A stretch of 64,000 nt of DNA from CAXXOK01 sp963678055 (GCA_963678055.1 OY782679.1:2604001-2668000), one strand, 5' to 3'. Positions 1 through 8,830 are shown, counted from the first letter of the stretch. Made by a program: numbers and translations. The notes: a model not told the origin generated them from the sequence alone.

Positions 1-1007
1 ATGCGGATCAGCTTTTCTTCCATCGGGTCTGCGTTTCCCGCTTTGAGCAGGCGTTCCGCCTTGCGCAGATACTTGGTCGCCGTCTTGCGGTCCCCCACAT
101 CAAAACAGGCGATAGCGAGCTTATGGCACAACAGCAGCTTGTCCTTATACCCGCCATCCTCGGCACGTTTTAGGTAGGGCAGGGCATCCGCACTTTTGCG
201 CATACTGACCAGCGTAGCGCCAATGTTGTAATCAATATTGGGCATCATCGCCGGCTGGATACGGCGCGCCAGCCTGCGTGCCTTTTTAAAGTACCGCAGC
301 ATCAGTTCTTCCTGATACAAGTCCGCATGGCAGATGGCGATGAGATTGGTCGCCAGCAGCAGGATCATCGGGTTGCCCTCACCCGCTGCGCGGGTATAGG
401 CAATTTGCAGGTTGTCGATGGCTGCCTGGTATTTGCCGAGTGCATGGTAACACGCGCCCAGTTGGTGCGCTATATAAGCGCTGGGCCGCAAGCGGTTGGC
501 TTTGCCATACCAGGCAAGCTGTTCGTCAAAAGACGCAGCAGCCCCGCCACGCGCCAGCGCGTAGAAAAACAGCGTCTGCTCGCTCATTTCCTCTTCCCGG
601 TATGCAAGACTGTCCAGCAGCGTCCGCGCCTGCTCGATCTGTACCTGATCATGCTCCATGGCATCAAATGCTAAAAACAGCGTGTATTCATCGGTCAGTG
701 GGCTTTGCAGCGCTTGCTCACGCACCGCCAGCAGGCGTGTGCGCTCGGCTTCCTGCGATTCCCCAGACAGGATATGGTCAAAGAATGCATCCAAATCCTG
801 CCGCGTATCACGCAGAAAGCCTTCATCCATTTGAAACTCCACGCCAAGCGCCGTAAACAAAAGCCGGGTGATCTCCTCCCCCGGGTTGGCTGTGCCCTTT
901 TCAATCTTGCTCAGGTACGATACCGCGCAGATTCCCTTGCACAGCGCAGCCTGAGACAGTTTGCGTTCCAGCCGCAGCCGCCGGATAAGCGATCCTGTTT
1001 TTTCCAT
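1..1007 (-). CDS. XRE-family regulator with TPR-like C-terminus (partial, 3' end beyond window)
   Basis: Read from ATG at 1005-1007, the minus frame stays open to the left edge (335 codons seen, no stop), so the C-terminus is missing. Residues about 6-60 form an XRE/Cro helix-turn-helix (RRLRLERKLSQAALC, then SYLSKIEKG). The rest is helical with TPR-like units such as YIAHQLGACYHALGKYQAAI and LPYLKRAEDGGYKDK. This matches RRNPP/Rgg-like cytoplasmic sensors, where the TPR domain usually binds a peptide or a partner protein; that role is inferred by architecture. An AGGAG site lies 8 nt upstream of the start and a TTGACG-17-TACAGT promoter precedes it. No partner peptide gene was seen beside it. 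What it controls is unknown. Confidence 0.8.
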   Translation of the reverse strand, partial: MEKTGSLIRRLRLERKLSQAALCKGICAVSYLSKIEKGTANPGEEITRLLFTALGVEFQMDEGFLRDTRQDLDAFFDHILSGESQEAERTRLLAVREQALQSPLTDEYTLFLAFDAMEHDQVQIEQARTLLDSLAYREEEMSEQTLFFYALARGGAAASFDEQLAWYGKANRLRPSAYIAHQLGACYHALGKYQAAIDNLQIAYTRAAGEGNPMILLLATNLIAICHADLYQEELMLRYFKKARRLARRIQPAMMPNIDYNIGATLVSMRKSADALPYLKRAEDGGYKDKLLLCHKLAIACFDVGDRKTATKYLRKAERLLKAGNADPMEEKLIR

Positions 1008-1108
1008 GCCATCGTCTCCTGCTGTGCTTCATCTACTTTGGATGTGTGTATCAGGTTGCACACTGTCCTGTATGCAGCTTCCAACTCCGGTAAGACCCAT
1101 TTGCTTGT

Positions 1109-1137
1109 ACTGTATCGCAGGGCATCGTTTCCGTCAA
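1109..1137 (-). promoter_or_regulatory. Promoter of the XRE/TPR regulator
   Basis: Minus strand TTGACG (1132-1137), 17-nt spacer, TACAGT (1109-1114). It lies about 100 nt upstream of the regulator start at 1007. Inferred from match to the sigma-A consensus. Confidence 0.6.
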
Positions 1138-1237
1138 GACAGCATGATGCAATACGCTAACAAGGTATCTACTATGCCTGCTTTGAAGCGAGAGGAGCCT
1201 GAACGGGGCGCTGCGAGAGGAAACAGCTTCTGCATAC

Positions 1238-1276
1238 AAAAACATCGCCGTGAACTAAGCTTAGTTCACGGCGATG
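1238..1276 (-). terminator. Rho-independent terminator of tRNA-Gln
   Basis: A perfect 34-bp palindrome at 1243-1276, centred on AAGCTT, is followed on the minus strand by five T (1238-1242). It begins directly after the tRNA CCA end, so it ends the tRNA transcript. Confidence 0.9.
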
Positions 1277-1277
1277 A

Positions 1278-1351
1278 TGGCTGGGGAACTAGGATTCGAA
1301 CCTAGACAATACGAGTCAGAGTCGTAGGTGCTACCGTTACACAATTCCCCA
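1278..1351 (-). tRNA. tRNA-Gln (anticodon CUG)
   Basis: Folds as a full cloverleaf of 74 nt: acceptor TGGGGAA/TTCCCCA, D arm GTG/CAC, anticodon stem TACGA/TCGTA with loop CTCTGAC, T arm CTAGG/CCTAG with loop TTCGAAT, discriminator G and encoded CCA. Bases 34-36 are CTG, which reads the glutamine codon CAG. It stands alone between its own consensus promoter and terminator. Confidence 0.95.
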
Positions 1352-1365
1352 TCAGATGCCTAGTT

Positions 1366-1394
1366 ATTATACGAGCCATCCAGGGCGATGTCAA
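1366..1394 (-). promoter_or_regulatory. Consensus promoter of tRNA-Gln
   Basis: Minus strand TTGACA (1389-1394), 17-nt spacer, TATAAT (1366-1371), 15 nt before the mature tRNA 5' end. Both hexamers are perfect sigma-A matches. Confidence 0.9.
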
Positions 1395-1747
1395 GTGTTC
1401 AAACCAATGTTTCACGCTGCGATAAGGCACAGGTAGGCTGGCAAATTGCGAGTGAATTTTCGCTTCCACTCCGCAGGTCTTTCACCAGGGAAATTCTACA
1501 TCTAAAAACAACAGAACTCACGAAAGAATCATTCGAGACTTATAGTATTGTTTTTATTTTGTTTTTCCATTGTACAAAAATGGCAACCAAAACGGTTTAT
1601 GCATGCGCTTGCGCTATATTCCCCAATTGAAGCGCTCCGTAGCCTTTTCCTTCCTATCAACATGCTTGTTGAAGCACCATCGGAAATGTTGTATACTACC
1701 TTTGCATACTAATGTGCGTATATAAAAAAGAATGCCGAGGAGATTTA
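1395..1747. other. Intergenic region without a gene
   Basis: About 350 nt between the tRNA-Gln promoter and oppB. AT-richer than its surroundings. Apart from the oppB promoter at 1669-1697 I see no convincing coding frame, RNA gene or repeat; the short open frame across 1388-1630 has no ribosome binding site and no recognisable product. Confidence 0.6.
1669..1697 (+). promoter_or_regulatory. Promoter of oppBCDF operon
   Basis: TTGAAG (1669-1674), 17-nt spacer, TATACT (1692-1697), ending 50 nt before the oppB start. Only plausible promoter in the upstream gap. Confidence 0.65.
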
Positions 1748-2671
1748 ATGACAAGCTATATTATCAAGCGGTTGGTGGCCGCATTGCTGACGATTTTCCT
1801 GATCGCAGCCATCACGTTCTTCATGATGCATTCCATTCCCGGTGGTCCGTTCACAAGAGAAAAACCCGTTCCGGACTCCATCATGCGGGTGTTGAATGAA
1901 AAGTATCATTTGGACGATCCCTTATTTACGCAATTCATTGATTATATGAAGGGATTGGCCACGTTTGATTTGGGTCCGTCGTTTTCCAAAGTCGGCGTTG
2001 AGGTAAACGATCTAATTGCCGGCGGGTTCCCGACTTCCGGTAAGATCGGGCTGATGGCGACGTTGCTAATCATTGTATTGGGTATCCCTATCGGGATTAT
2101 CTCTGCCTTAAAGCAAAATAAACCCATCGACTATTTTGTGATGTTTATGGCAACACTGGGGGTTACGGTTCCCAGCTTTGTTGTTGCAACGTTAATTATT
2201 TACGTGTTTTCCGGGCTGCTGGGGTGGCTGCCGACCTTTGGGTTGGATTCGCCGCTTGGGTATATCGGCCCGGTGATCGCGCTAAGCGGCTACTCGCTTT
2301 CGTTCGTGGCGCGTTTAACCCGTTCGTCGATGCTGGAAGTGCTGCGGCAGGATTACATCCGTACCGCGCGCGCCAACGGCATTCGTGAGCGCAAGGTCAT
2401 GTTCAAGCACGCCATGAAAAACGCGCTGATTCCCGTTATCACCTATGTAGGCCCGATGATTGCCGCCATTTTGACCGGCTCGTTCGTAATCGAAAAGATT
2501 TTCGTGCTGCCGGGCATTGGGCGCTACTTCGTGGAAAGTATTACAAACCGCGACTACACCACCATTATGGGCATAACGGTGTTCTACGCGGCGTTTTATA
2601 TTATGATGGTTCAACTGGTGGACGTTGCCTATGCTCTGGTTGATCCCAGAATTAAATTTGCGAAAGGATAA
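1748..2671 (+). CDS. oppB: Oligopeptide ABC importer, permease OppB
   Basis: Integral membrane permease of the Opp/Dpp importer (307 aa). It begins with the family's N-terminal helix (YIIKRLVAALLTIFLIAAI) followed by HSIPGGPF, the usual OppB signature. The BPD_transp_1 domain occupies about residues 95-300, with the EAA coupling loop around EVLRQDYIRTARANGIRER, which docks on OppD/OppF. ATG at 1748 is preferred over the in-frame ATG at 1712 because GAGGAG lies just upstream of it and the extra 12 residues are not family-like. First gene of oppB-oppC-oppD-oppF, with 6 nt to oppC. Peptide, dipeptide or nickel substrate cannot be told apart from the permease; peptide is most likely. Confidence 0.93.
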   Translation: MTSYIIKRLVAALLTIFLIAAITFFMMHSIPGGPFTREKPVPDSIMRVLNEKYHLDDPLFTQFIDYMKGLATFDLGPSFSKVGVEVNDLIAGGFPTSGKIGLMATLLIIVLGIPIGIISALKQNKPIDYFVMFMATLGVTVPSFVVATLIIYVFSGLLGWLPTFGLDSPLGYIGPVIALSGYSLSFVARLTRSSMLEVLRQDYIRTARANGIRERKVMFKHAMKNALIPVITYVGPMIAAILTGSFVIEKIFVLPGIGRYFVESITNRDYTTIMGITVFYAAFYIMMVQLVDVAYALVDPRIKFAKG

Positions 2672-2677
2672 TGAGCA

Positions 2678-3949
2678 ATGAGTGTTATTGATAAAAAGGA
2701 ATTCGCATTCGTTGCTGATAAAGAAAAGCAAAGCGAAACCTTCCGGCCCTCTCTCACCTATTGGAAAGACGCCTGGCGGCGTTTAAAGAAGAACAAACTG
2801 GCCATGGTCGGTCTGGTCGGCGTAATTTTTATTGTGCTGTTCGGCCTGCTTGGCCCTTACTTTACCAGCGTTTCGTATTCTGATCAGCAAAACAATTTCA
2901 AAAACCTGCCCCCAAGGCTTTCCCTGTATGTCTTAAACGACGAACTGTCGGTGTATGTTTCCAACGACTATAACATGTTCGCCGTAGACAACGACGGAAC
3001 CCTGACCTACCTCACGCAGATAGAGAAGGTGTCCACTGCGCTGAACCGTTCGTTTACCGGCGCGGTTCTGTCTCCTTCGGAAAAGAAGAAGCAGCAGGCG
3101 GCATCCCAGACCGAGGCTGATTCTCATGTGAAGTACTATGCCTTTGGCGACGGCGAAATTGTGCTGGATTACTCCAACAAGCTGGTGGAAAACCCCACCG
3201 GTGATTACGACATCAAAATCACCTATGGCGAGTACGAGTCCACCAAGCAAACCCGCACCATTATGAACAAGAAGTTCCCATTCGGCACCGATGTGCTGGG
3301 CCGCGACCTGCTTACACGCGTCATGTACGGCGCGCGCATTTCGCTGCTGGTGGCCTTGGTCGCAACGCTGGTGAACTTCATCATCGGCGTGCTATACGGC
3401 GCCTTTGCAGGCTTTGAAGGCGGACGGACTGATAACATCATGATGCGTATTGTAGACATTATCAATTCCATCCCGCTGATGCTGTATATCATCCTGCTGA
3501 TGGTACTGGTAGGCAACAAAGGCATTTGGACCATTGTACTTGCCATCGGTACCGTATACTGGGTCAATATGGCGCGTCTGGTACGCGGGCAGACTCTGGC
3601 GCTCAAAGAGCAGGAGTATGTGCTGGCCGCGCGTACGCTGGGCGTTTCCAAGTTCAACATCATCCGCAAACATTTAGTCCCCAACGCCATGGGCCCCATC
3701 ATCATTTCCATGACCATGATGATTCCCTCGGCTGTCTTTACCGAAAGCTTCCTAAGCTTCATCGGGCTGGGCGTATCGGCGCCGATGGCATCGTGGGGCA
3801 CGCTGGCCAATGCGGCCCTGCCGGGCCTTTTAACCTATCCATACCAGCTGTTCTTCCCGGCGCTGGCCATCGCACTGACCATGCTTGCGTTTAACTTCCT
3901 GGGCGACGGCCTTCGGGATGCGCTCGACCCGAGACTGAGGAAAGGCTGA
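2678..3949 (+). CDS. oppC: Oligopeptide ABC importer, permease OppC with long external insert
   Basis: Second permease of the importer, 423 aa against roughly 300 for typical OppC. A cytoplasmic lead and OppC_N helix (LAMVGLVGVIFIVLFGLLG, about residues 42-62) are followed by about 125 polar residues up to FGTDVLGRDLLTRVMYGAR, then the five-helix transport domain with EAA loop EQEYVLAARTLGVSKF. The extra segment should face outside the membrane and may touch the binding protein; long inserts at this place are known in some Firmicutes OppC/AppC proteins. AAAGGA precedes the ATG. Ends 2 nt before the oppD start. Confidence 0.92.
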   Translation: MSVIDKKEFAFVADKEKQSETFRPSLTYWKDAWRRLKKNKLAMVGLVGVIFIVLFGLLGPYFTSVSYSDQQNNFKNLPPRLSLYVLNDELSVYVSNDYNMFAVDNDGTLTYLTQIEKVSTALNRSFTGAVLSPSEKKKQQAASQTEADSHVKYYAFGDGEIVLDYSNKLVENPTGDYDIKITYGEYESTKQTRTIMNKKFPFGTDVLGRDLLTRVMYGARISLLVALVATLVNFIIGVLYGAFAGFEGGRTDNIMMRIVDIINSIPLMLYIILLMVLVGNKGIWTIVLAIGTVYWVNMARLVRGQTLALKEQEYVLAARTLGVSKFNIIRKHLVPNAMGPIIISMTMMIPSAVFTESFLSFIGLGVSAPMASWGTLANAALPGLLTYPYQLFFPALAIALTMLAFNFLGDGLRDALDPRLRKG

Positions 3950-3950
3950 G

Positions 3951-4985
3951 GTGAGGAAGATGGATAAAACGTTTGATACTATATTAGAAGTCAGCAATCT
4001 GCATACATCATTTTTCACCCACTTGGGCGAAGTGCAGGCTGTACGCGGAACCTCTTTTTCGATGAAGCGCGGCGACGTGCTGGGCATCGTGGGCGAATCG
4101 GGCAGCGGCAAAAGCGTAACCGCGCTGAGCATTATGAAGCTGATCGAAAACCCCGGTAAAATCAAAGACGGCAAAATCGTGTTCGACGGTAAAGAGATTA
4201 CCGAGTGGGCAGACCAAAAAATGTCCGACATCCGCGGTAACGATATCGCGATGATCTTTCAGGACCCGATGACCTCGCTCAACCCCGTTTTCACCATTGA
4301 AAACCTGATGGTCGAAGTCATTCGCCGTCACCGCGATATGAGCAAAGCCGAGGCGCGGGCGCACGCCATTAAAATGCTGGATTTGGTCGGCATTCCGGAG
4401 CCGGCAGCCCGCATCAAGTCCTACCCGCATGAATTTTCCGGCGGTATGCGCCAGCGTGTGATGATCGCCATGGCCTTGTCCTGCGATCCCAAACTGCTGA
4501 TTGCCGACGAGCCCACCACAGCGCTGGACGTAACCATTCAGGCGCAGATTCTGGAGCTGCTTAAACGGCTGCGGGACGAGCTGAACCTGACCGTCATCCT
4601 GATTACGCACGATCTGGGCGTAATCGCAGAAATCTGCACCGACATTATTGTTATGTACGGCGGCATGATGATGGAAAAAGGCACAGTTGAAGAGATTTTC
4701 TACAACTCCAAGCACCCCTACACCAAGGGATTGCAGTCCTCCGTACCGCACATGGACAAGCATTCCAAGGACAGGCTGGTGCCCATCCCCGGTACGCCGG
4801 TCGACTTGATGTCGCCACCGGCGGGCTGCCCGTTTGCGCCCCGCTGCCCGCACGCAATGAAGATTTGCTTGACCACCCCGGCACCGAAAGTGAAGCTTTC
4901 CGATACGCATACTTCCACCTGCTGGCTGCTGCATGAGGATGCACCCAAAGTGGAAGGCTACGAAATGGGAGGTGACGGGAAATGA
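3951..4985 (+). CDS. oppD: Oligopeptide ABC importer, ATPase OppD
   Basis: ATP-binding subunit (344 aa). Walker A GESGSGKS, Q-loop region MIFQDPMTSLNP, signature FSGGMRQRV, Walker B LLIADEPTTALD and H-loop LITHDLG are all intact. The C-terminal oligo_HPY extension carries the cysteines (CPFAPRCPHAMKIC) typical of the OppD/DppD Fe-S or metal-binding tail. The GTG start at 3951 has GGAAAGG 5 nt upstream; an ATG at 3960 is an alternative start giving three residues fewer. The stop overlaps oppF by ATGA. Confidence 0.93.
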   Translation: MRKMDKTFDTILEVSNLHTSFFTHLGEVQAVRGTSFSMKRGDVLGIVGESGSGKSVTALSIMKLIENPGKIKDGKIVFDGKEITEWADQKMSDIRGNDIAMIFQDPMTSLNPVFTIENLMVEVIRRHRDMSKAEARAHAIKMLDLVGIPEPAARIKSYPHEFSGGMRQRVMIAMALSCDPKLLIADEPTTALDVTIQAQILELLKRLRDELNLTVILITHDLGVIAEICTDIIVMYGGMMMEKGTVEEIFYNSKHPYTKGLQSSVPHMDKHSKDRLVPIPGTPVDLMSPPAGCPFAPRCPHAMKICLTTPAPKVKLSDTHTSTCWLLHEDAPKVEGYEMGGDGK

Positions 4986-5980
4986 GTCAATCAGTGGACA
5001 AGCAAAAAATCCTTCTGGAAGTCAATGGTCTGAAAAAGTACTTTGACGTCGGCAAAAAAATGTTCTCCCGCGAGGCTAAGAAGCTTAAGGCTGTAGACAA
5101 CATTTCGTTCTTCATCCGCCGTGGCGAAACCCTCGGCCTGGTGGGCGAAAGCGGCTGCGGTAAATCCACCACCGGACGCACGATCATCAAACTGTACGAG
5201 CCCACCGGTGGCCAGATTGTGTTTGACGGCGAGGACATTACCAACTACTCCCAAAAACAAATGCTGCCGTTCCGCAAGCGCATGCAGATGATCTTCCAGG
5301 ATCCATATGCATCCCTCAACTCCCGCATGACGGTTACCGATATCATCGGTGAAGGCATTGGCACCCATAACCTGTACTCGGGCAAAGCCCGCCAGGAACG
5401 CATATACGAATTGCTGGAGAAGGTTGACTTAAAGCGTGAGTTTGCCAACCGCTACCCGCATGAATTTTCCGGCGGACAGCGCCAGCGCATCGGCATCGCC
5501 CGCGCGCTTGCGGTTGAACCGGAACTCATCATTTGTGATGAACCGATCTCCGCGCTGGATGTATCCATTCAGGCGCAGGTGGTCAACATGCTGGAAGATT
5601 TGCAGGATGAGATGGGCCTGACCTATCTGTTCATTGCCCACGATTTGAGCATGGTTAAGCATATTTCCGACCGCATCGGCGTGATGTATCTGGGGCAGCT
5701 GGCGGAGGTTTGCGACAGCCAGGAGCTGTACCTGCACCCCCTGCACCCGTATACCAAAGCGCTGCTGTCGGCCATTCCCATTCCTGACCCGCGCAAAACT
5801 CGCAGCCAGAAGCGCATCGTGCTGCAGGGTGATGTGACCAGCCCCATCAACCCCAAAGAGAACTGCCGCTTCTGCAGCCGGTGTCCGCTGTGCGAAACCA
5901 TCTGCAAAGAACAGGTACCCGAAATGCGCGAAGTCGCCCCCGATCATTTTGTCGCCTGCCACATGGTGGGACGCGGGTAA
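4982..5980 (+). CDS. oppF: Oligopeptide ABC importer, ATPase OppF
   Basis: Second ATPase (332 aa), paired with OppD. Walker A GESGCGKS, Q-loop MIFQDPYASLN, signature FSGGQRQRIG, Walker B LIICDEPISALD, H-loop FIAHDLS. The C-terminal cysteine cluster (CRFCSRCPLCETIC) is present. The start overlaps the oppD stop by 4 nt, indicating translational coupling; GGGAGG lies upstream inside oppD. It is the last gene of the unit and is followed by a strong terminator, so oppA downstream is transcribed separately. Confidence 0.93.
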   Translation: MSQSVDKQKILLEVNGLKKYFDVGKKMFSREAKKLKAVDNISFFIRRGETLGLVGESGCGKSTTGRTIIKLYEPTGGQIVFDGEDITNYSQKQMLPFRKRMQMIFQDPYASLNSRMTVTDIIGEGIGTHNLYSGKARQERIYELLEKVDLKREFANRYPHEFSGGQRQRIGIARALAVEPELIICDEPISALDVSIQAQVVNMLEDLQDEMGLTYLFIAHDLSMVKHISDRIGVMYLGQLAEVCDSQELYLHPLHPYTKALLSAIPIPDPRKTRSQKRIVLQGDVTSPINPKENCRFCSRCPLCETICKEQVPEMREVAPDHFVACHMVGRG

Positions 5981-6009
5981 AATACGCATTACAATCCCCA
6001 CATATCGAT

Positions 6010-6046
6010 ACGGCCGCGCATGGCAAATGCGCGGCCGTTTTACGTT
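6010..6046 (+). terminator. Terminator of oppBCDF
   Basis: Perfect 12-bp stem ACGGCCGCGCAT/ATGCGCGGCCGT (6010-6021, 6027-6038), 5-nt loop, then a T-rich tail. Lies 30 nt after the oppF stop. Confidence 0.85.
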
Positions 6047-6088
6047 TATACATCCATTGTATATTCTATGTTTTCCTTAAAACGTTTC

Positions 6089-6117
6089 TTGACATCCAAT
6101 GTTTTCCACATTATACT
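6089..6117 (+). promoter_or_regulatory. Strong promoter of oppA
   Basis: TTGACA (6089-6094), 17-nt spacer, TATACT (6112-6117), 54 nt before the oppA ATG. This gives the binding protein its own, probably stronger, expression than the transporter. Confidence 0.85.
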
Positions 6118-6171
6118 GGTACTACAATGTCGTACTGTCGACAAATCTAATTATACGGGAGGAAACTGCTC

Positions 6172-7788
6172 ATGAAACGAGTATTCTCTGTACTCCTCGT
6201 ATGCGCTCTGGCAATCAGTTTGCTGACCACGTCAGCACTTGCCGAAGTACGTACGGAAATGAACTGGAACATCGGCTCCGCGGGTCCCAAAACCCTCGAT
6301 CCGGGCCTCAATGGTGCCTCTGACGGCGGCGACGTCATCAGCCAGCTTTTTGAAGGACTTATTCGCGAAAAATCCGGTCAAATCTATCCGGGTATCGCCG
6401 AAAGCTGGGTAACTTCTGAAGATGGTAAAACCATCACCTTCACACTCCGTTCGTCCAATTGGTCTGACGGCAGCCCCCTGACCGCGAGCGACTTTGTGTA
6501 TTCCTGGCTTCGCGCCATGAATCCCGAAACCGCTTCTGAGTATTCCTGGCTTTGGGAATACACCAATGTTGTGGGCGCATGGGACTATGTGACCGGCGAA
6601 GGCGAAGCGGATGCAGTCGGCATCTCCGCACCTGATGACAACACCTTCGTGGTGCAGCTCAGCGACCCGACTGACTACTTCGTATCCCTGATGTCTTTCT
6701 ATCACTTCATGCCTGTTAAGCAGTCTGCAGTTGAATCTGTAGGCGGCGAAGAAGGCGTGTGGGCCTCCACCCCCGAACTGTTCGTAAGCAACGGCGCATT
6801 CGTGCTGACCGAGTACACCATCGGCGAAGGTCTCCGCATGGAGAAAAACCCCGAGTACTGGGATGCTGAGAATGTTAAGCTGACTGCTATCAACGGCGAA
6901 TTCATCGACACCGCCACCACCGCGTACCTTGCGTACCAGGCTGGCGAACTGGATTTCATCCCCGATGTGCCCGTTGACGAAATTCCCCGCCTGACCGCAG
7001 AAGACCCGAACTTCTATGTCTTCCCGCTGCTGGGCACCTACTACTACAACTTCAACATGGACCTCGACCTGTGGGCCGATGCCCGCGTGCGTAAAGCACT
7101 GTCGATGGGCTTTGACCGTCAGCTCGTGTGCGACACCATGGCCTCCGGCCAGATTCCGGCCGCCGGATTTATTCCGCCCGGATTTGTTGATGCCGATGGC
7201 AAAGACTTCTTCGAAGTCGCCGGCACCTATGGTCTGTCCACAGACCTGTCCAGCCTTGACCAAGCCAAAGCACTGCTTGCAGAAGCTGGCTATCCTAATG
7301 GCGAAGGCTTCCCCGAGTTCACGGTGATGTACAACACCTCCGAAGCTCACCAGACCATCGCCGAAATCCTGCAGGAGCAGTGGAAAACCAACCTGGGCAT
7401 CACCTGCACGCTGGAGAACCAGGAATGGGCCACCTTCCAGGATACCCGCACAGCAGGCAACTTCGAGCTCGCCCGCGGCGGTTGGCTGACCGACTTCATG
7501 GATCCGAGCGGCATGCTGGGCATCTTCAAAGACCTGAGTGTTGCTTACAACGATCCTAACTACTACAATCCTGATTTTGAAGCCGCTCTGGACAAGGCCG
7601 CTGTTGCGACCACGCCTGCGGATCACTTCGCTGCTCTGTATGAAGCCCAGGATATCTTCATGAATGATATGCCTATCATCCCCATCTATCACTACTCCGA
7701 TCTGATGCTCGCCGCCCCCACTCTGGAAGGCTGGGATCGTTCGGTGCTGGGCACCTTGGACTTCACCGGCGCTTACTTCGTGGAATAA
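6172..7788 (+). CDS. oppA: Oligopeptide-binding protein OppA (SBP family 5)
   Basis: Extracytoplasmic solute-binding protein (538 aa) feeding OppBCDF. The SBP_bac_5 domain runs from about residue 30 to the end, with family hallmarks PKTLDPGLNG, FEGLIR, ITFTLRSSNWSDGSPLTASD and AYNDPNYYNPDFEAALDKA. The N-terminus is a signal peptide (about residues 1-24, ending SALA before EV). It has no lipobox: the only early cysteine (LLVC, residue 11) is inside the hydrophobic core and has Val at -1, so cleavage by signal peptidase I is expected. GGGAGG lies 13 nt before the ATG. Flanked by its own promoter and terminator. Confidence 0.93.
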   Translation: MKRVFSVLLVCALAISLLTTSALAEVRTEMNWNIGSAGPKTLDPGLNGASDGGDVISQLFEGLIREKSGQIYPGIAESWVTSEDGKTITFTLRSSNWSDGSPLTASDFVYSWLRAMNPETASEYSWLWEYTNVVGAWDYVTGEGEADAVGISAPDDNTFVVQLSDPTDYFVSLMSFYHFMPVKQSAVESVGGEEGVWASTPELFVSNGAFVLTEYTIGEGLRMEKNPEYWDAENVKLTAINGEFIDTATTAYLAYQAGELDFIPDVPVDEIPRLTAEDPNFYVFPLLGTYYYNFNMDLDLWADARVRKALSMGFDRQLVCDTMASGQIPAAGFIPPGFVDADGKDFFEVAGTYGLSTDLSSLDQAKALLAEAGYPNGEGFPEFTVMYNTSEAHQTIAEILQEQWKTNLGITCTLENQEWATFQDTRTAGNFELARGGWLTDFMDPSGMLGIFKDLSVAYNDPNYYNPDFEAALDKAAVATTPADHFAALYEAQDIFMNDMPIIPIYHYSDLMLAAPTLEGWDRSVLGTLDFTGAYFVE

Positions 7789-7812
7789 TATCCACTTTCT
7801 GTAAAAGCCAAG

Positions 7813-7842
7813 AGGAACCGGCCGCAAGGTCGGTTCCTTTTT
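7813..7842 (+). terminator. Terminator of oppA
   Basis: Stem AGGAACCGGCC/GGTCGGTTCCT with GCAA tetraloop (7824-7827), followed by five T. 24 nt after the oppA stop. Confidence 0.9.
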
Positions 7843-7878
7843 CATATGCGATAATAGGATTGCATTGCAATAAATACG

Positions 7879-7910
7879 ACAGCATATTGTCATATTCTAT
7901 GGTATGCTGT
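7879..7910. promoter_or_regulatory. Inverted repeat upstream of WYL regulator, candidate operator
   Basis: ACAGCATA (7879-7886) and TATGCTGT (7903-7910) are perfect inverted arms, 24 nt apart centre to centre, just upstream of the regulator's ribosome binding site. Between them lies TTGTCATATT (7887-7896), which recurs upstream of the gene at 9651. Autoregulation is an inference. Confidence 0.45.
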
Positions 7911-7927
7911 AGTCAGAGGTGAGTGTC

Positions 7928-8830
7928 GTGCAAATCCATCGCTTGTTTGAAATTGTCTATCTGCTGATTGAGCGCAAGACAATGACCGCCAAAGATCTGG
8001 CAGACCGCCTGGAAGTATCCACTCGCACCATCCTGCGGGATATTGAGGTCCTGTCGGGCGCGGGCATTCCCCTATACTCCACGCGTGGCCGTGGCGGCGG
8101 GATCTCGCTGATGGACGGCTATGTGCTGAGCAAGGCGTTTTTCTCCGAAAGTGAACAGTCTGGTATTCTGGCCGCGCTCCAGCAGCTTTCGGCTACCCAG
8201 TTTCCCAGCACCCAGCCGGTGCTGACAAAACTCAAGAGCATTTTCGTCAAGCAAAGCGCCGACTGGCTGGAGGTAGATTTCAGCCATTGGGGCAGTGGCG
8301 CGGCTGACAAACAAAAGATGTCCACCATCCAGTCCGCACTCATGAACAAACAAGCGCTGCGCTTTCAGTACTCCAGCGCTAAAGGCGAGACCGCGGAGCG
8401 CGTGGTGTATCCGCTCAAGCTTTGGTTTAAAAGCATGTCCTGGTATATTGCGACCTACTGCACGCAGCGGGAAGACTACCGCACCTTCAAGCTGAATCGC
8501 ATGCAGCACGTTGCACTGGCCGACCAATACTTTGGTGATCTTGACCTCAAAGCGCCGCCCCTGCATATTGATGAACCCTCCACGCCGCGTGTGCCACTTA
8601 CGCTGCTGTTTGACCAGCGGCAAGCCCACCGTGTATACGACGAGTTCGCCGCCGAGCAAATCAAGCCCCGCAGCGATGGGCAGCTCCTTGTGACCGTCTC
8701 TGTGCCCGACGAGGACTGGCTGTACAGCTACTTGCTGACCTTCGGAGCGGATTTGGAAGTTTTAGCTCCGCCGGAGATACGAAATAAGCTCATAAAGTCG
8801 GTCAAAGCAGTGCTCGAAACCTATCGATAG
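7928..8830 (+). CDS. HTH/WYL-domain transcriptional regulator
   Basis: 300-aa YafY/YobV-type regulator. An N-terminal winged helix (about residues 1-65; MTAKDLADRLEVSTRTILRD) is followed by the RGRGGGISL wing and a WYL domain (about 135-225) whose core is LRFQYSSAKGE, VYPLKLWFKSMSWYIATYC and FKLNRM. The name-giving W-Y pair is present in SWYIATYC. A C-terminal WCX-like extension follows. WYL domains bind nucleic acids or small ligands; targets here are unknown. GTG at 7928 is preferred to the in-frame GTG at 7919 because GAGGTG sits 6 nt before it. Stands alone, with a candidate operator upstream. Confidence 0.85.
   Translation: MQIHRLFEIVYLLIERKTMTAKDLADRLEVSTRTILRDIEVLSGAGIPLYSTRGRGGGISLMDGYVLSKAFFSESEQSGILAALQQLSATQFPSTQPVLTKLKSIFVKQSADWLEVDFSHWGSGAADKQKMSTIQSALMNKQALRFQYSSAKGETAERVVYPLKLWFKSMSWYIATYCTQREDYRTFKLNRMQHVALADQYFGDLDLKAPPLHIDEPSTPRVPLTLLFDQRQAHRVYDEFAAEQIKPRSDGQLLVTVSVPDEDWLYSYLLTFGADLEVLAPPEIRNKLIKSVKAVLETYR

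Noticed and set aside
1388..1630. 80-codon open frame between tRNA-Gln and oppB
   Set aside because: No ribosome binding site, no domain, AT-rich intergenic composition.
6232..7893. 553-codon open frame antisense to oppA
   Set aside because: Codon-bias shadow of a highly expressed gene. No ribosome binding site, no recognisable domain, and oppA on the other strand is certain.
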